From: Bdellovibrionales bacterium
GTDB taxonomy: Bacteria > Bdellovibrionota > Bdellovibrionia > Bdellovibrionales > UBA1609
Length of the DNA: 64,000 nt
Reading direction: 5' to 3'
NCBI GenBank assembly: GCA_019637855.1
Contig: JAHBUX010000006.1
Coordinates: forward strand, 62,001-126,000
The stretch's first letter is position 1. Each line of letters starts with the position of its first letter. Below, piece after piece: positions 34,993-44,146 of the stretch. The position numbers and the translations under genes were made by a program. The notes beneath the pieces were generated by a model that was given only the letters and a program-made list of their open reading frames with translations, had not been told where the DNA came from and did no database searches.

Positions 34993-35943
34993 GTGAAAAC
35001 GCTATCTTGGCCGCACTCACGTGCGGCGGCGAAAGAGCGCCTACGCATCTTGGTGGCCGACGATGATACGCCATTTGCGCGCCGTTTAGCTTCTTATCTT
35101 TTCGATCATGGTTTTGAAACTCGAGTGGTTTCGCATGTGGATGCGGCCAAAGAGATCATTGAGTTCTGGCAGCCCGATACGATTTTTCTAGATCTGCTTT
35201 TGCCGGCGACGAACGCGCTCTCTATCTTTAAATTCCTTAATGGCCGCCCGCTTAAGAAAATTCCTAAGGTCATCGTGATGTCGAAGCAGGCCTTGCCACG
35301 AGGAGTGGAGCAGATGAAAAAGCTCGGCGCGGCGGATTACCTGGTGAAGCCCTTTTCCCTGCAGGAGGCTTTCCGCGCCGTGAATACGGTGGAAGAGTTG
35401 GACCATCGTTTAAACACTCAACTTACTTTGGGCACGGGCACGATCAAAGAGATGCATTTGCTCAATCTTTTTTTGAAGCAAGCCACGCAAGGGGTTGAGG
35501 GCGAGAATGGGCTGTACAACCTGATGCGTATGATCAACCTGAAGGTGAAGGGCATGCGCTGTTCCTTCGTGCAGTGGATCAGCGAGGAGCGCGGCATGGT
35601 TCTAGCCTCCAACGATGATCATGCTTTGCAGGGCCTGGCGATCGATCTTAAGAAATATCCCGAGGTGCGTGAGGTGCGTCGGACTATGGGGCCAGTGGTC
35701 ATTCCCAATGTTCGCCAGTCTGACCTTATGGCTGAAGTGCGCAATCAGCTGGGGCGCGTTCCTTTTGAAACGGTTTTGTTGTTTCCGGTCTTTCGTGCGG
35801 GGCAGTTCTTTGGTGTGTTGAGCATCCGTATGCAGCAGCGTGATCCAGTTGAGATTTTTTACGTCGAGAAGTTTGGGCAGGTGTGCTCGCAGATCATCTC
35901 TCTGGCTATCGGCACTCCGGGTCAGCGGCTTATCGCCGAGTAG
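34993..35943 (+). CDS. Response regulator receiver domain fused to a GAF domain
   Basis: A 316-residue signalling protein. The receiver domain covers about residues 18-138: acidic pocket VADDD, phosphoacceptor in TIFLDLLLPA and the conserved lysine in DYLVKPFSL. A GAF-like domain covers about residues 165-305 (MRCSFVQWISEERGMVLAS, VVIPNVRQSDLMA, LLFPVFRAGQFFGVLSIRM). There is no DNA-binding or catalytic output domain, so it probably acts through a partner protein. The GTG at 34993 is chosen for its AGGGGGA site; two earlier GTGs lack one. No kinase gene is adjacent. Confidence 0.85.
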   Translation: MKTLSWPHSRAAAKERLRILVADDDTPFARRLASYLFDHGFETRVVSHVDAAKEIIEFWQPDTIFLDLLLPATNALSIFKFLNGRPLKKIPKVIVMSKQALPRGVEQMKKLGAADYLVKPFSLQEAFRAVNTVEELDHRLNTQLTLGTGTIKEMHLLNLFLKQATQGVEGENGLYNLMRMINLKVKGMRCSFVQWISEERGMVLASNDDHALQGLAIDLKKYPEVREVRRTMGPVVIPNVRQSDLMAEVRNQLGRVPFETVLLFPVFRAGQFFGVLSIRMQQRDPVEIFYVEKFGQVCSQIISLAIGTPGQRLIAE

Positions 35944-35968
35944 ACAAAATCGTGCTACAGTTCTGCCC

Positions 35969-36286
35969 ATGGGCAAATTTATCCTTATCGGAGTGCTGCT
36001 CCTTGCTGGCTGTACCAAGAGCAACAAGCCTCCACCGACTCCATTAGAAAAAGGCCGCAGCCTCTACGCCACTCATTGCACAGCCTGCCACAGTCCCAAT
36101 CCCAAACTCGACGGGGCCGTGGGGCCAACGGCTTTCGGCGCAAGCTCCGAACTGCTAGAGCGGCGGATTTTGCACGGGGATTATCCCGCGGGTTACAAAG
36201 CCAAGCGGGCGACCCATATCATGCCGGTTTTGCCGTTTCTGAAGGATGATATTCCTGCCTTGCATGCATACTTGAATAGCCCGTAA
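35969..36286 (+). CDS. Small cytochrome-c-type lipoprotein
   Basis: A 105-residue lipoprotein: signal peptide FILIGVLLLAGC with lipobox LAGC, then a single haem-binding motif CTACH in GRSLYATHCTACHSPNPKL. A plausible distal methionine lies in THIMPVLPFL. It is a class I-like monohaem cytochrome c for periplasmic electron transfer. The ATG at 35969 is the only start giving a lipobox; its ribosome site is poor. Its partner is unknown; the PuuD-like membrane protein lies 1.1 kb upstream and normally carries such a domain. Confidence 0.82.
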   Translation: MGKFILIGVLLLAGCTKSNKPPPTPLEKGRSLYATHCTACHSPNPKLDGAVGPTAFGASSELLERRILHGDYPAGYKAKRATHIMPVLPFLKDDIPALHAYLNSP

Positions 36287-36312
36287 TCTTTATAGAGCAA
36301 GGGGAGTGGGGC

Positions 36313-37512
36313 ATGTTTCAACTTGGCATTGAACGTCTTTTGTCGGAACCGGATCTGCAAAAAAAGCTGATCGATAAACGTTTAGCGCTTCTGGCGCACC
36401 CTGCTTCGACCGACCGGCACTTACGCCACTCTCTCGATCTGCTGATGGAGACGAAGGGGCTCAAAGTGACGGCGGCTTTTGGTCCGCAGCACGGTATGCG
36501 GGGCGAGAAGCAAGACAATATGATTGAGAGCGATGACTACGTCGATCCGGTCCACAAGATCCCGGTGTACAGTCTGTATGGCAAAGTGCGCCGACCCACG
36601 CCTGAGATGATGAAGGGCTGGGATGTTCTGTTGGTGGATCTGCAGGATGTGGGCTGTCGTATTTATACTTTTTTAACTACTTTATTTTACATGATGGACG
36701 CGGTTCAGTCGACAGGTCAGGAGATCTGGGTTTTGGATCGTCCGAATCCTGCGGGACGCGAGATCGAAGGTCATAAACTGGATATGGCCTACGAGAGTTT
36801 TGTGGGTGCGGCGCCGGTGCCGATGCGCCACGGGCTCACCTTGGGTGAAGCGGCGTTGTGGTATCGCGACCATAAGAAGTCCAAGGCGGCTCTGACGGTG
36901 ATCGCGATGAATGGCTATGATCCGTTGGCGGCACCTACGTTTGGTTGGGCTGATATCCCGTGGGTGAATCCGTCGCCCAATATGCCGCGCCTATCATGCG
37001 CTCGCGTTTACCCAGGAAGTGTTTTGATTGAGGGCTGCAACTTGTCCGAGGGGCGGGGGACGACGACGCCTTTAGAGATTTTTGGGGCTCCCGGTTTGGA
37101 TGTTACGCGCATAGTGAGTGAGATGCGTGAGATGGCGCCGAAGTGGACGGAGGGTTGCATTTTGCGTCCCGCGTTTTATGAGCCGACGTTTCACAAGTTT
37201 AAAGGTGAGCTAGTGTCGGCGTTGCAAGTGCATGTGGATGGGTCTTGGTATGATCCCAGTCGGTTTAAACCTTATCGTTTGATCAATTTGTATTTTAAAG
37301 CGGTTCATCGGGTTCATCCTGAGTTTGATCTGTGGCGCAAGCCGCCTTATGAGTATGAAGAAAAGCTGATGCCGATTGATATTTTGTCGGGCAACGGTTT
37401 GTTGCGGGAGTGGGTGGCTGATAAGCAGGCGCTTGTCAGCGAATGGGATCAGTCGTTGGCTAAGGATGAGGGGGAATGGGCGGTGGAGAGGAAGTCTTAT
37501 TTGCTCTACTAG
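36313..37512 (+). CDS. NamZ-like exo-beta-N-acetylmuramidase (DUF1343 family)
   Basis: A 399-residue protein of the DUF1343 family, whose characterised member NamZ releases N-acetylmuramic acid from the non-reducing end of peptidoglycan fragments. Family segments are FGPQHGMRGEKQDNM, LLVDLQDVGCRIYTF, WVLDRPNPAGREIEG, PMRHGLTLGEAALW and IEGCNLSEGRGTTTPLEIFG. Length matches the family. No signal peptide is visible, so it would act in the cytosol on imported fragments, unlike exported relatives. GGGGAG precedes the ATG. Base composition toward the 3' end looks T-richer than in neighbours. Confidence 0.87.
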   Translation: MFQLGIERLLSEPDLQKKLIDKRLALLAHPASTDRHLRHSLDLLMETKGLKVTAAFGPQHGMRGEKQDNMIESDDYVDPVHKIPVYSLYGKVRRPTPEMMKGWDVLLVDLQDVGCRIYTFLTTLFYMMDAVQSTGQEIWVLDRPNPAGREIEGHKLDMAYESFVGAAPVPMRHGLTLGEAALWYRDHKKSKAALTVIAMNGYDPLAAPTFGWADIPWVNPSPNMPRLSCARVYPGSVLIEGCNLSEGRGTTTPLEIFGAPGLDVTRIVSEMREMAPKWTEGCILRPAFYEPTFHKFKGELVSALQVHVDGSWYDPSRFKPYRLINLYFKAVHRVHPEFDLWRKPPYEYEEKLMPIDILSGNGLLREWVADKQALVSEWDQSLAKDEGEWAVERKSYLLY

Positions 37513-37516
37513 TAAT

Positions 37517-37790
37517 AGCTGGCCCCTCGCCGTGCAGATTTCAAGGCCAGAGGGTTTTTGCTAATGGTTGCTCTCCATAGGCGAAGGATTGCTCAAGTAG
37601 GCCTATATTGTTCCATAGAATCTTGGTTATCCGAAACTCGGTCACATGTCCGGAGGACCGTCCCCTTCTGCAGCTTTATGACCGATGAGTTTGGAAAGTT
37701 CTGGCAATAAATGTCGCAGCAAAGGCGGCAGTTTGTGACTGCAGAAGGTGCTTTTTAGGCGCAGATTATCTGCACGAAGAGGGGCCAGCT
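37517..37790. mobile_element. MITE-like element with 23-bp terminal inverted repeats
   Basis: The intergenic gap is almost exactly filled by an element with inverted ends: 37517-37539 and 37768-37790 agree at 21 of 23 positions (AGCTGGCCCCTC, two mismatches, CGTGCAGAT). Inside are further palindromes: GTCCGGAGGAC (37648-37658), CTTCTGCAG paired with CTGCAGAAG (37665-37673 and 37739-37747) and GCAGATTATCTGC (37761-37773). No ORF is seen and no clear target duplication. It begins 5 bp after the muramidase stop and ends just before the kinase stop. A structured bidirectional RNA is the alternative. No second copy was noticed in the window. Confidence 0.5.
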
Positions 37791-37791
37791 T

Positions 37792-38946
37792 TTAAGAGGC
37801 AAATCTTGGCCGATAAAAGCCATCCTCCAAAACCCGCTGCTTCGGCAACTCCACCCAAAACACCGAGCCGACGCCCAACTCCGAATCCAACAGCAGCTTC
37901 CCACCCATACCTTCACTCAGCTTACGGCTAATTGGCATCCCCAATCCCGTGCCTTTGTGATGTAAAGCTACCTGCCCAATCGTCTCAAACTCGTTGAACA
38001 CCTTCTCGAATTGATCTTTGGCGATGCCTTGCCCGGTGTCCTTAACGGAAATCTTAATCGCGTCGCCCATATCCGCAAACTCGATGTCCACGCGCCCTTG
38101 CGGCTTGTTGTACTTAATGGCGTTGTTGATGATGTTGGACAAAATCTGACGCAAGCGCAGTTCGTCGAAGTAGCACTCCACCGGCGCGGAAGGAACATGC
38201 AGATGCAGCTTCACTTTGTTAGTTTCAGCCATGCCTTCGAAGTTTTTTGCCACCGCGTTGACCAGGGCCACGGGGTCTTGTTTCTCGATATAGAAGTCCA
38301 TCTTGCCAGCTTGGATTTTGGCGAAATCCAAAATGTCATTCACGAGATCCTGCAGGTGCAAGCCTTGATCGTAGATCATCTCGATGAATTCACGCATCTG
38401 CTCTTCGTTGTCGTAAATCCCGAGTTTTAGAATTTCGGCCGACGCCACCATCGCCGAGAGCGGCGTGCGCAGCTCGTGCGTGGTCAGGGCGATAAAGCGG
38501 TCTTTGGCGTGATCGAGCTCTTTGAGCTTGCGGTTTTGGTTCAAAAGCTCTTCGAATGTGGCTTTGATCTCTGTTTGCTTGGCCATGATTTCCCGTTGCA
38601 GTTTTTTCTGCAGAGTCACATCTTGCAGCATCAGCAAGTGAGCCTGATGGCCATCGACTTCGATAAAGCGCACGCCCAGATTAGAAATAAAAGTGGAGCC
38701 GTCGCTCCGGCGCACCAGAATGTCCTGATAAAAACCATCCTGTTTGCAAAATTCGGGAGTGAATGTCTTCAGCTGCGGATGCGATTCGGTCGGCACCATG
38801 GCCGCCAACTGGTGGCTTTCAGCGCCCAACATCTGATCGGCCATCCTGTTGGAAAACAGGCAGACACCGCTGGCCTCAAAGACCACGATGCCGAACATGG
38901 CCTCATGCGCGATGGTTTCGTAAAGGTGAGGCAAAAGCTTGTGCAT
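37792..38946 (-). CDS. PAS-domain histidine kinase
   Basis: A 384-residue cytosolic sensor kinase without membrane helices. A PAS domain spans about residues 10-125 (AMFGIVVFEASGVCLFSNRMAD), followed by a short coiled coil. The HisKA domain has the H-box RFIALTTHELRTPLSAM. The ATPase domain has the N-box LSNIINNAIKY, G1 DTGQGIAKD and G2 GTGLGMPIS. The ATG at 38946 follows GGGAGG; 84 bp of upstream frame overlap the HDOD gene and are rejected. It is third in an operon with a CheY-like regulator and an HDOD protein; its start is 1 bp past the HDOD stop. Confidence 0.92.
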   Translation of the reverse strand: MHKLLPHLYETIAHEAMFGIVVFEASGVCLFSNRMADQMLGAESHQLAAMVPTESHPQLKTFTPEFCKQDGFYQDILVRRSDGSTFISNLGVRFIEVDGHQAHLLMLQDVTLQKKLQREIMAKQTEIKATFEELLNQNRKLKELDHAKDRFIALTTHELRTPLSAMVASAEILKLGIYDNEEQMREFIEMIYDQGLHLQDLVNDILDFAKIQAGKMDFYIEKQDPVALVNAVAKNFEGMAETNKVKLHLHVPSAPVECYFDELRLRQILSNIINNAIKYNKPQGRVDIEFADMGDAIKISVKDTGQGIAKDQFEKVFNEFETIGQVALHHKGTGLGMPISRKLSEGMGGKLLLDSELGVGSVFWVELPKQRVLEDGFYRPRFAS

Positions 38947-38947
38947 G

Positions 38948-39832
38948 CTAGTTGCCTCCCAGGACGCGCAAGAAATCCTGCGCTTTGTCCAAACCGGCTT
39001 TGATCTCTTGCAAAAGATTTTTAAAATCACGCTCCAGATTGATCGTCATGCGCCCAAGCACATCTGTCGGGGCGCCTAAGATTTTATCATGGCCCGAATG
39101 ACCGAATTTCAGAGCGTGGGTCAGAAGATTGGCCAGATAGACAATGTCGACATTCAAATTCTGTTCGGCGGTCAGTCGGCGACCCTCTTTGCTGTGGTGA
39201 TGTTTAATCACCGCCTGAATATTGGCCGGCAGCTGCCAGCGCTGAGCCAAAAGCTGGCCGATCGCCGTGTGACCGGGAATTCCCAGTTTCACTTCGGCCT
39301 CCGCATAGGAGATTTGCTCTTCCTTCGCGGTCTGCGTGATCGTCAGCATCACATCCGGATCGATCGTATAGAGCGCCACTTTCCCCATGTCGTGCACCAG
39401 TCCGCAGGTGAACAGGTCGGCCGGCATCGGATGACGCACAAACTTGGCCACGGTCTCGGCTGCGATCGCCACACCGATGGAGTGTTTCCAGAATTCGTTC
39501 ATATCAAAGCGCTGCGGCCCCTTGGTTTCCAATGCTTTCAAAATCGAAGCCGACAGCACCAACTGGTTGACCGTATCGAAACCAATGTAGGCGATCGCGC
39601 GCGACAGCGAACTGACGCCACCGGGAATTGCATAGTAGGCCGAATTCACCAGGCGCAGAACTTTTGTGGTTAAGCTGATGTCGTTGGCCATCAACTTTTC
39701 AACATCCGAAGTTGAGGACATCGGATCGTTGATCACGCGGCTCAATTCATAGACGATCGTGGGCAAGGTCGGCAGCTCGTCCAGACGGGCGACAATCGTC
39801 TCCTGCGTGAGTGTGCGAGGCGCCGCCGTCAT
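38948..39832 (-). CDS. HDOD-domain signalling protein
   Basis: A 294-residue protein dominated by an HDOD domain at about residues 12-215 (ARLDELPTLPTIVYELSRV, SLTTKVLRLVNSAYYAIPGG, AIAYIGFDTVNQLVLS, FTCGLVHDMGKVALY). HDOD domains resemble HD phosphohydrolases and usually lack full catalytic sets; they act as protein-binding hubs in signalling, cell division or chemotaxis. The ATG overlaps the stop of the preceding regulator by one base (TAATG). Between the regulator and the kinase it probably links phosphorylation to output. Confidence 0.9.
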   Translation of the reverse strand: MTAAPRTLTQETIVARLDELPTLPTIVYELSRVINDPMSSTSDVEKLMANDISLTTKVLRLVNSAYYAIPGGVSSLSRAIAYIGFDTVNQLVLSASILKALETKGPQRFDMNEFWKHSIGVAIAAETVAKFVRHPMPADLFTCGLVHDMGKVALYTIDPDVMLTITQTAKEEQISYAEAEVKLGIPGHTAIGQLLAQRWQLPANIQAVIKHHHSKEGRRLTAEQNLNVDIVYLANLLTHALKFGHSGHDKILGAPTDVLGRMTINLERDFKNLLQEIKAGLDKAQDFLRVLGGN

Positions 39833-40248
39833 TAGGCAGCCAGTTTAGGAAAGGTTTTGGCGGGAAAGAGCTCTTGCAGTTTGCTGATCACGCGCTGGAA
39901 AGTGACGGGCTTTAGGATGTAACCGTTCACGTTCAAGTCTTTCGCTTGCACGATATAATCTTTTTCGCTCACAGCCGTGACCAGAACCACATTCATGTCT
40001 TTGTAGTCGCTGTGCTCGCGCACCTTTTTCAGCAATTGAATGCCATCCATCGTCGGCATCATGATGTCGGAAATAATGGCGACCACGCCCTCGGCTTTGC
40101 ACTCTTCCAGTTTTTCCCAAGCGTCTTGGCCGTGCTCGCAAGCCAGGACGTCATAGCCAAGTTTCTGCAGAAGGTGGGCTAGGATCTTGCGATTGGGCGG
40201 CGAATCTTCGGCAATGATGATCTTGTCGCGGACTTCGGTGTCGGACAT
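39832..40248 (-). CDS. CheY-like single-domain response regulator
   Basis: A 138-residue stand-alone receiver domain. The acidic pair is in IIIAEDSPPNRK, the phosphoacceptor in AIISDIMMPTMDG, the switch residue in VVLVTAVSE and the lysine in GYILKPVTFQRV. No output domain follows. It is first in the minus-strand operon with the HDOD protein and PAS kinase, which is the likely phosphodonor. AGGAG precedes the ATG. Confidence 0.93.
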   Translation of the reverse strand: MSDTEVRDKIIIAEDSPPNRKILAHLLQKLGYDVLACEHGQDAWEKLEECKAEGVVAIISDIMMPTMDGIQLLKKVREHSDYKDMNVVLVTAVSEKDYIVQAKDLNVNGYILKPVTFQRVISKLQELFPAKTFPKLAA

Positions 40249-40357
40249 CGCGTTCTCCTCTGAAATATGACAGTTTCTTTTCGGCGGAAACGGCGCCGGA
40301 ATGAAACAAATATAGTTTAGAGTAACGAGTCTCGACTGGACCGAGGTCGCGGACCTT

Positions 40358-40852
40358 TTAGCGCAGGTATTTCTTAAGCAAGGATTGGCTTTTTTTGACC
40401 TTGGTTTTCATTTTACTACGGTGCTGATGTAAGGCCTTGCGCAGTTTGAGGTCACTTAGGGCCAGGATACGCGCCGCCAACAATCCCGCGTTATGAGCAT
40501 TGTCGATGGCAGTGGTGGCCACCGGCACACCCTTTGGCATTTGCGCAATCGACAGTAGGCTATCCAAACCGTTGGTGCGGTTCACGGCCACGGGTACGCC
40601 GATGACAGGGAGTGGAGTCAAAGACGCCACCATGCCGGGGAGGTGAGCCGCACCACCGGCGCCGGCGATGATCACTTGCAGGCCGCGCTCCTCGGCTTGT
40701 AAGGCGTACTCCTGCATGTACTCAGGAGTGCGATGGGCGGAGACAACTTTCATCTCGAAAGGAATTTTAAAGTCTCTTAAGACTTCGGCCGCGGCCTTCA
40801 TGATGCGCGCATCGCTTTGGCTGCCCATAATGATTCCGACTTTGGCTTTCAT
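40358..40852 (-). CDS. purE: N5-carboxyaminoimidazole ribonucleotide mutase PurE
   Basis: A 164-residue enzyme converting N5-CAIR to CAIR in purine synthesis. Motifs: [40 protein letters not shown] and PVIGVPV, with the typical [19 protein letters not shown]. The C-terminus is extended by about 15 basic residues ([19 protein letters not shown]). The ATG at 40852 overlaps the purK stop in an ATGA junction, preferred to an ATG 21 bp upstream inside purK. Confidence 0.96.
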   Translation of the reverse strand: MKAKVGIIMGSQSDARIMKAAAEVLRDFKIPFEMKVVSAHRTPEYMQEYALQAEERGLQVIIAGAGGAAHLPGMVASLTPLPVIGVPVAVNRTNGLDSLLSIAQMPKGVPVATTAIDNAHNAGLLAARILALSDLKLRKALHQHRSKMKTKVKKSQSLLKKYLR

Positions 40853-41979
40853 AGTTGAAAATCCTTTCTCCATGACAGCGCACGTTCCAGCGCTTTTTTG
40901 CCGGTTTCATCCAGCGTGGTGATATGGCCGAGCTTGCGGCCCGGGCGGTTTTCAAATTTGCCGTACCAATGCAAGTGACCCATCGGTTTGTACGAGAGTT
41001 TCACGCGCCCGCCCTCACCTAAAAGGTTCACCATGGCGAAACCCTTGCTCTTCAGCTCCACCCGCGGCAAAGGCAGATCCAATCCGGCGCGCCAGTGATA
41101 TTCAAACTGACTGCAGGTGAGTGCATCGATCGAGTAGTGGGCCGAATTGTGCACGCGGGGCGCCAGCTCATTGACCAAAAGTTCTTTGCCCGTATCGAAG
41201 AGTTCGACCGCCAAAACACCCACGTAGTCCAGATCGTCCATTAATTTTTTAAACTGCTGCGTGAGGGGCTTAATGCCACGGTGGCTGATCGGCCCGTGTA
41301 CGCTAAAGCAGCGAGAGTTCACTTGCACACTCTGCACCAACGGCAGAGTCACAAAGGCGCCGGAGACCGAGCGCACGAATGAAATGGCCAGCTCCCGTTT
41401 AAATGGAACAAAGCCCTCCGCGATAAAACCATGATTCGATTTCAGCAGAACTTTAGCGTCGGCCTTGCCGTTCTTGAACACAAACGTGCCGTAACCATCA
41501 TAGCCAAAGCGACGTTGTTTCAATACGAAACCATTTTCAAACACGTTTTCGACTTCGCTCAGATCACGTTTGTTACTGACTTCACGCCAAGGGGCGGTGG
41601 GAATTTTATAGCGATCGAGCAGACGTTTTTGCGGCAGACGGTCCTGAATGCCTTCGATCACTTCAAGGCGCGGGAACACATGCAGGTTCTGCGGCATGCA
41701 GCGTGCGAGTTTGGCGGTGTCCACAAACTCACTCTCAAAGGTGACGGCATCGAGTTTGGAAAGGTAGCGGCGCAAATCGGTGCGGTCTTCCATCGAGCCC
41801 AGCACGGCCCGGCCGCACACTTGCGATGCGGGGTCGTTGCTTTGGGCGGCGAACACCGATACCTCAAGTCCGAGGGGATGAGCGTTTAAGAGGAGCATTC
41901 GGGCCAGTTGGCCCCCGCCAAGAATTCCGATCTGCTGATTTGCCACGACCAAACCATAGCGCCCTATGGCGTAATCCAC
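40849..41979 (-). CDS. purK: 5-(carboxyamino)imidazole ribonucleotide synthase PurK
   Basis: A 376-residue ATP-grasp enzyme making N5-CAIR from AIR, bicarbonate and ATP, feeding PurE. The N-terminal motif is [18 protein letters not shown]-grasp features include [40 protein letters not shown] and [15 protein letters not shown]. The start is uncertain: GTG at 41979 gives 11 residues before the family start, while a GTG at 41946 starts right before it; neither has a good ribosome site. It is divergent from a dihydrouridine synthase gene whose start lies within about 20 bp. Confidence 0.94.
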   Translation of the reverse strand: MDYAIGRYGLVVANQQIGILGGGQLARMLLLNAHPLGLEVSVFAAQSNDPASQVCGRAVLGSMEDRTDLRRYLSKLDAVTFESEFVDTAKLARCMPQNLHVFPRLEVIEGIQDRLPQKRLLDRYKIPTAPWREVSNKRDLSEVENVFENGFVLKQRRFGYDGYGTFVFKNGKADAKVLLKSNHGFIAEGFVPFKRELAISFVRSVSGAFVTLPLVQSVQVNSRCFSVHGPISHRGIKPLTQQFKKLMDDLDYVGVLAVELFDTGKELLVNELAPRVHNSAHYSIDALTCSQFEYHWRAGLDLPLPRVELKSKGFAMVNLLGEGGRVKLSYKPMGHLHWYGKFENRPGRKLGHITTLDETGKKALERALSWRKDFQL

Positions 41980-42000
41980 AAGTTTGGGTTATGTGAAAGC

Positions 42001-43098
42001 GTGCTCGATTCCGAAGCGCGGGTCACGCCGCATCATTCAGGCGCTCAATTCCTACGTCGTCCATTGTTGGAGGGTTGGGTCAACTTTCCAGTGGCTTTGG
42101 CGCCCATGGTAGGCCTTTCGCATGTGGCTTTGCGCCTTTTGGTGCGCCGCTATCTTCCCGTAGGCGCGCGCACGCTGTGGCCAACCGAAATGCTGTCGAG
42201 TTGGCGTTTACCAAAAGAAGATTTGGGCGCCACCGCGGAGACACTAATGGCCGAAGGCGGAGAAGATGATTTGGTGCCGCAGATTTTGGGCAATGAGGAA
42301 GAGCCGATCCGCCAATCCGTGCAGAAGTTGGCCGCTTGGGGAGCTCGTGGTGTCGACATCAATATGGGTTGTCCGGTCAAAAAGGCCTTGAAGCACAACT
42401 ACGGAGTGGCGTTGATGGGCGATCAAGCCTACGCGGCGGAAGTCGTTCGCATGACGGTGAAGCACTCTCCCATCCCAGTGTCGGTCAAACTGCGCGCCGG
42501 TTTGCAAAACGACCAAGAATTTTTACTGCGTTTCGTGCGCGGTTTGGAAGAGGCGGGCGCGGCTTGGATCACCTTACATCCGCGCATTGGTCATATGAAA
42601 CGTCGTGGTGCGGCCGATTGGTCGCAAGTGCGCTTGGTGCGTGAGGCGCTCGGCATCCCGGTGATCGGCAATGGCGACGTGCAATGCGTGGAAGATGTGT
42701 TTAGCTTAAACGAAGTCAGTGGTTGTGATGCGGTGATGGTGGGTCGCGCTTTGGCCGCTAGACCTTGGCTGCTCTGGCAAGTGGGTGAGGCACTGGGATT
42801 TTCGCCACCGCCGGGTTTTGCGGGCCAGCGCGCCCCGCACACGCCCTTTGAGGAGGGTGCGGAGTATGGTCGAGCCTTGATTTATTTTATCGATCTACTC
42901 GCCAAATATTTCGATTTTGAAGCCGGTGCCAAGCGCTTCCGTTTTCATGTGCGTATGACCGGCGGATGGCTGGAGTGGGGACAGAACCTGTACTCGATTG
43001 GCTGCAAAGCGAAGGACTATGTGGAACTGCGGGCCGAGAGCGAACGCTTCTTCGCGAGCCCGCAGAAGATGTATGCCCGCACTCAGCTGCGCGAATAA
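42001..43098 (+). CDS. tRNA-dihydrouridine synthase family protein
   Basis: A flavoenzyme of about 365 residues with a TIM barrel that reduces uridines in tRNA. Motifs are PVALAPMVGLSHVALR (FMN loop), DINMGCPVKKALKHNYG with the catalytic cysteine, SVKLRAGLQND, TLHPRIGHMKRRGAADW and IPVIGNGDVQCVED. VMVGRALAARPWLL follows. The start is a guess: GTG at 42001 is taken because the upstream frame overlaps purK; the family start is near VNFPVALAPM. A second, different Dus gene is at 44946. Confidence 0.88.
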   Translation: MLDSEARVTPHHSGAQFLRRPLLEGWVNFPVALAPMVGLSHVALRLLVRRYLPVGARTLWPTEMLSSWRLPKEDLGATAETLMAEGGEDDLVPQILGNEEEPIRQSVQKLAAWGARGVDINMGCPVKKALKHNYGVALMGDQAYAAEVVRMTVKHSPIPVSVKLRAGLQNDQEFLLRFVRGLEEAGAAWITLHPRIGHMKRRGAADWSQVRLVREALGIPVIGNGDVQCVEDVFSLNEVSGCDAVMVGRALAARPWLLWQVGEALGFSPPPGFAGQRAPHTPFEEGAEYGRALIYFIDLLAKYFDFEAGAKRFRFHVRMTGGWLEWGQNLYSIGCKAKDYVELRAESERFFASPQKMYARTQLRE

Positions 43099-44112
43099 CT
43101 AATCTTCAAACAAGGAGAGCTGGCGCTCATCCCTCTCCTCGTGGCGCGGGCGTACGCGTCGCCGCTTCATTTCGAGCGGGGGACCGCTTTCGTTAAAGCT
43201 GAGGACCTCAAGATAGGCATGCTGTCCTTTGATGTCTTTAAGCTCATGCGCCAAGAAATCCCGTTCGCGCTCAAATTCATTCAAAACCCGCTGCACTAAG
43301 GCCGGGCTTTCGCCACTGACGGAAAACCCCCAGGCCGGATGGGCTTGCCATTCGCGTATCTGCGCCTCTAAGTGATCGGACTCGCGCTTCAGCCAAGCAT
43401 GCACTTCGTGGGCATCGCTGATGGTTAACTCGCTCAATTCCATCTGGCGCAAAAGGCTGACTTTGTAGAGCGCATCTAGCTCGGCCACATTGCCTTGTTG
43501 GCGTGCCACTTGTGAGAGGTGCCAAATCCGCTTCTGCCAGCGCACCTCTGTTGGATCACTGAGCGGCCCTTGCATATCTGGGTGCAGTCGCCGTACCAGT
43601 CGTCGATACACCAGCTTCATGCGCTCGCCCGCATCACTTTCGTTTATCACTGCAGTGAATTCAAGCGGCTCACTGCGATGGCGATTGAACTCGCTATTGA
43701 GATCCTCGCGAATAAATTCTTCGCGCGCCAAGCGCTCCTCTTCAATCCGCCGCCGCTTGGTTTCACTGCCGCCAACATAGGCCACTTGCTCGTCCCGCAT
43801 CGCGGTGAACGCCTGGGAAAGCGAAACCTCGCGCATCTTTGAAACAGCAACGATGGAGTTGTGAAAAGCAACGCTTGCCGCCAGTTCGCGCTCCAGGGTC
43901 GAGATCAATTCTCGCTCCGGAGCAAAAGAAGATTCGTACCAGCGATTGTAGGCTGGTAGATCCTGCGTCTGATAGCGCTCACTCTCATCTTCCATTGAGT
44001 CGAGGTTCTGCAAAAGCTGTTGCGCTAAAATCAGTATTTGACGGCGAAAACGCAGGCTGCCGGCAGCGGGATCTTTGGCCTCAGTGTTGTCCATCGATGA
44101 CGGTTTGTTCAT
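43099..44112 (-). CDS. J-domain-like protein ending in a beta-clamp-type motif
   Basis: A 337-residue hydrophilic, helical protein. The N-terminal half is coiled-coil-like. At about residues 165-215 it carries a J-domain-like segment, LVYRRLVRRLHPDMQGPLS, with the HPD tripeptide that stimulates Hsp70. The C-terminus ends RQLSLFED, and QLSLF matches the consensus pentapeptide by which many bacterial proteins bind the DNA-polymerase sliding clamp. No enzymatic domain is seen. A second J-domain-like gene is at 53090. Its stop abuts that of the convergent Dus gene. Confidence 0.65.
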   Translation of the reverse strand: MNKPSSMDNTEAKDPAAGSLRFRRQILILAQQLLQNLDSMEDESERYQTQDLPAYNRWYESSFAPERELISTLERELAASVAFHNSIVAVSKMREVSLSQAFTAMRDEQVAYVGGSETKRRRIEEERLAREEFIREDLNSEFNRHRSEPLEFTAVINESDAGERMKLVYRRLVRRLHPDMQGPLSDPTEVRWQKRIWHLSQVARQQGNVAELDALYKVSLLRQMELSELTISDAHEVHAWLKRESDHLEAQIREWQAHPAWGFSVSGESPALVQRVLNEFERERDFLAHELKDIKGQHAYLEVLSFNESGPPLEMKRRRVRPRHEERDERQLSLFED

Positions 44113-44146
44113 TGTGCCGGCAAACTAACATATCGATCCTCTTGAT

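Noticed and set aside
40321-40357. Terminator-like AGGTC-GACCT stem with T-run after purE
   Set aside because: The T-run lies on the forward strand whereas purE is transcribed the other way, and no forward gene precedes it.
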